NCBI GenBank assembly: GCA_028292305.1
Contig: JAQGMQ010000084.1
Coordinates: 1 to 7,418, forward strand
Source of the DNA: Rhodoferax sp.
GTDB lineage: Bacteria > Pseudomonadota > Gammaproteobacteria > Burkholderiales > Burkholderiaceae_C
Length of the DNA: 7,418 nt
Direction of reading: 5' to 3'
Part shown: in pieces, positions 5,797-7,418 of the stretch
How the letters are laid out: every line of letters starts with the position of its first letter
How positions within the stretch are numbered: position 1 is the stretch's first letter
The notes under the pieces: model-generated
Told to the model about the DNA's origin: nothing
The model's input: only the letters and a program-made list of their open reading frames with translations
Databases searched by the model: none
Translations under genes and position numbers: made by a program

Positions 5797-7418
5797 ATGC
5801 AGATCCGCGCCGCGCTGGCCAGCCTGCCGCGCGAAGGCCGCGACACCTTGTTCCTGCTGGTGGTGATCGCCTGGGTGCTGCTGCCGCAGATCGGCAACCT
5901 GCCGCTGTGGTGCAGCCTGTTCGCAGGCGGCCTATTGCTGACCCGCGGCTGGCTGGCCTGGAAGTCGCGGCCCCTGCCCTCGCGCTGGTGGATGCTGGGC
6001 CTGCTGGTGGCCACGCTGGCGGCCACCTGGGCCACCCACCGCACGCTGCTTGGGCGAGACCCGGGCGTGACCCTCATCGTGGTGCTGCTCACGCACAAGA
6101 CGCTCGAGATGCGGGCGAGCCGCGATGCCTTCGTGATCTTCTTCCTGAGCTTCTTCACGATGCTCACCAACTTCTTTTTCTCGCAGTCGCTGCTCACGGC
6201 CGCGGCCATGCTGGTGGCGTTGCTGGGCCTGTTGACGGCGCTGGTGAACGCCCACATGCCGGTCGGCAAGCCGCCGCTGTGGGAGGCGGCGCGCACCGCC
6301 GGCTGGATGGCGCTGCTCGGCGCGCCGATCATGCTGGCGCTGTTCATGCTGTTCCCGCGCATGGCGCCGCTGTGGGGCATTCCGAGCGACGGCATGTCGG
6401 GCCGCAGCGGGCTCTCGGGTGTGATGCAGGTCGGCACCATGGCCAGCCTGGCGCTGGACGACAACATCGCGCTGCGGGTGCGCTTCGAAGGCAACCCGCC
6501 GCCGCAGACCAGCCTGTATTTCCGCGGGCCGGTTTTGTCGCAATTCGATGGCCGCGAATGGCGGGCGCAATACACCGGCTTCGGCTTCGAGAGCCCGCGG
6601 CAGGCCAACCTGAAGGTGTCCGGCCCGCCGGTGCGCTACGAGGTCACGCTCGAGCCGAACAACCGGCCGTGGCTGCTGGTGCTGGACGCCTCGCCCAACG
6701 CGCCCGAGGTGCCCGCCCAAGCCGGCCGCGTGGCCATGACCCCCGACCTGCAGTGGATGGCCAGCCGCCCGCTGACCGACCTCACGCGTTACCGCGCCGA
6801 GAGTTATCCCAACTTCACCCACGGCCCCGACCGGCAGGTGGGCAATCTGCAAAGTTATGTGGCCTTGCCGCCCGGCTTCAACCCGCGCACGCTGCAACTG
6901 GCCGCCGACATGCGACGCGACCCGCGCTTCGCCAACGCCGACAGCGCCACCTTCGTCGCCGCGGCACTCGAGCGCCTGCGCACCGGCGGCTATGTCTACA
7001 CGCTGGAGCCCGGTGTGTATGGCCAGCACACGGCCGACGAATTCTGGTTCGACCGCAAGGCCGGTTTCTGCGAACACATCGCCTCCAGCTTCGTGGTGCT
7101 GATGCGTGCGCTCGACATCCCGGCGCGCCTGGTCACCGGCTACCAAGGGGGCGACGTGAACTCGGTCGACGGCTTCTGGACGGTGCGCCAGAGCGATGCC
7201 CACGCCTGGGCCGAAGTCTGGGAGGCCGGCCGCGGCTGGGTGCGCGTGGACCCGACGGGCGCGGTGTCGCCCGGGCGTATCGGCACGCTGCAGCGGCTGC
7301 AGGCGCCGGCCGGGGTGTTCGCGTCGGCCATCGGCAACGTCAACCCGAACCTGGCCGCCAACCTGCGGGCCGCGTGGGAGGCCGTCAACAACCGCTGGAA
7401 CCAATGGGTGCTGAACTA
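5797..7418 (+). CDS. TgpA-like DUF3488 membrane transglutaminase (partial, 3' end cut)
   Basis: The reading frame stays open from 5797 to the right edge: 540 codons, with the C-terminus missing. Residues 1-190 form an N-terminal membrane domain (DUF3488) with about six or seven hydrophobic segments (around 18-35, 37-50, 64-84, 90-102, 110-128, 131-151, 168-187). It is followed by the family linker FPRMAPLWGIPSD (186-198) and SGRSGLSGVMQVG, then a periplasmic stretch containing YFRGPVLSQFDGREW. The transglutaminase-like domain has an intact triad: Cys425 in KAGFCEHIASSF, His469 in SDAHAWAEVW and Asp485 in VRVDPTG. TgpA of Pseudomonas aeruginosa is a related membrane transglutaminase reported as essential; the substrate is unsettled, with a cell-envelope role likely. 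A last membrane segment and cytoplasmic tail are expected beyond the window. An alternative GTG start at 5782, with GGAGG upstream, would add five residues and overlap the DUF58 stop. Third gene of the moxR operon. Confidence 0.93.
   Translation, partial: MQIRAALASLPREGRDTLFLLVVIAWVLLPQIGNLPLWCSLFAGGLLLTRGWLAWKSRPLPSRWWMLGLLVATLAATWATHRTLLGRDPGVTLIVVLLTHKTLEMRASRDAFVIFFLSFFTMLTNFFFSQSLLTAAAMLVALLGLLTALVNAHMPVGKPPLWEAARTAGWMALLGAPIMLALFMLFPRMAPLWGIPSDGMSGRSGLSGVMQVGTMASLALDDNIALRVRFEGNPPPQTSLYFRGPVLSQFDGREWRAQYTGFGFESPRQANLKVSGPPVRYEVTLEPNNRPWLLVLDASPNAPEVPAQAGRVAMTPDLQWMASRPLTDLTRYRAESYPNFTHGPDRQVGNLQSYVALPPGFNPRTLQLAADMRRDPRFANADSATFVAAALERLRTGGYVYTLEPGVYGQHTADEFWFDRKAGFCEHIASSFVVLMRALDIPARLVTGYQGGDVNSVDGFWTVRQSDAHAWAEVWEAGRGWVRVDPTGAVSPGRIGTLQRLQAPAGVFASAIGNVNPNLAANLRAAWEAVNNRWNQWVLN

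Noticed and set aside
5932..7404. A 490-residue open frame on the minus strand across the transglutaminase gene
   Set aside because: It mirrors a strongly supported plus-strand gene with an intact triad; the product is a low-complexity His/Gln/Arg/Gly-rich sequence with no domain, as expected for the antisense of GC-rich coding DNA.

Overview
The window looks like chromosomal DNA of a GC-rich betaproteobacterium, most likely Burkholderiales and probably Comamonadaceae-like. This rests on strong G/C bias at third codon positions, on the protein flavour (for example an EtfB very close to the proteobacterial/mitochondrial housekeeping type), and on the neighbourhood of a histone-deacetylase-family gene, moxR, a DUF58 gene and a DUF3488-transglutaminase gene, which I remember as common in that group. 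No phage, IS, CRISPR, tRNA or rRNA signal was found.

Layout. Positions 1-917 (minus strand) hold an etfB-etfA operon; etfA is cut by the left edge. Positions 918-1232 are a non-coding gap carrying a good -10 box for the etfBA promoter. Positions 1233-2681 (plus) hold a single multi-pass membrane protein resembling the DUF6056 / GT-C-like family, which looks like a lineage-specific insert. A 62-bp convergent gap follows, with a small hairpin. Positions 2744-3694 (minus) hold a complete zinc-dependent histone deacetylase / acetylpolyamine amidohydrolase family enzyme. From 3735 to the right edge (plus) there is a three-gene operon: a MoxR-type AAA+ ATPase, a DUF58 membrane protein, and a TgpA-like membrane transglutaminase that is cut by the right edge. 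The tgpA-like gene is open to the window end, with an intact Cys-His-Asp triad.

How they fit together. EtfAB moves electrons from acyl-CoA and other flavin dehydrogenases to ETF:quinone oxidoreductase. The MoxR-DUF58-TgpA trio is a recurrent bacterial module in which a cytoplasmic ATPase is thought to act with a membrane-anchored DUF58 protein and a periplasm-facing transglutaminase/peptidase-like enzyme; its substrate is not well established. The deacetylase is divergent from this module with only about 40 bp between start codons, so the two units may share or interleave control sequences. An 8-bp inverted repeat is centred exactly on the moxR start codon.

Most of the window is ordinary core genome. 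The points most worth a second look are the inserted membrane protein, the moxR/deacetylase start region with its dyad, and the unusual translation start of the DUF58 gene. I see no clear evidence for a wholly new system.
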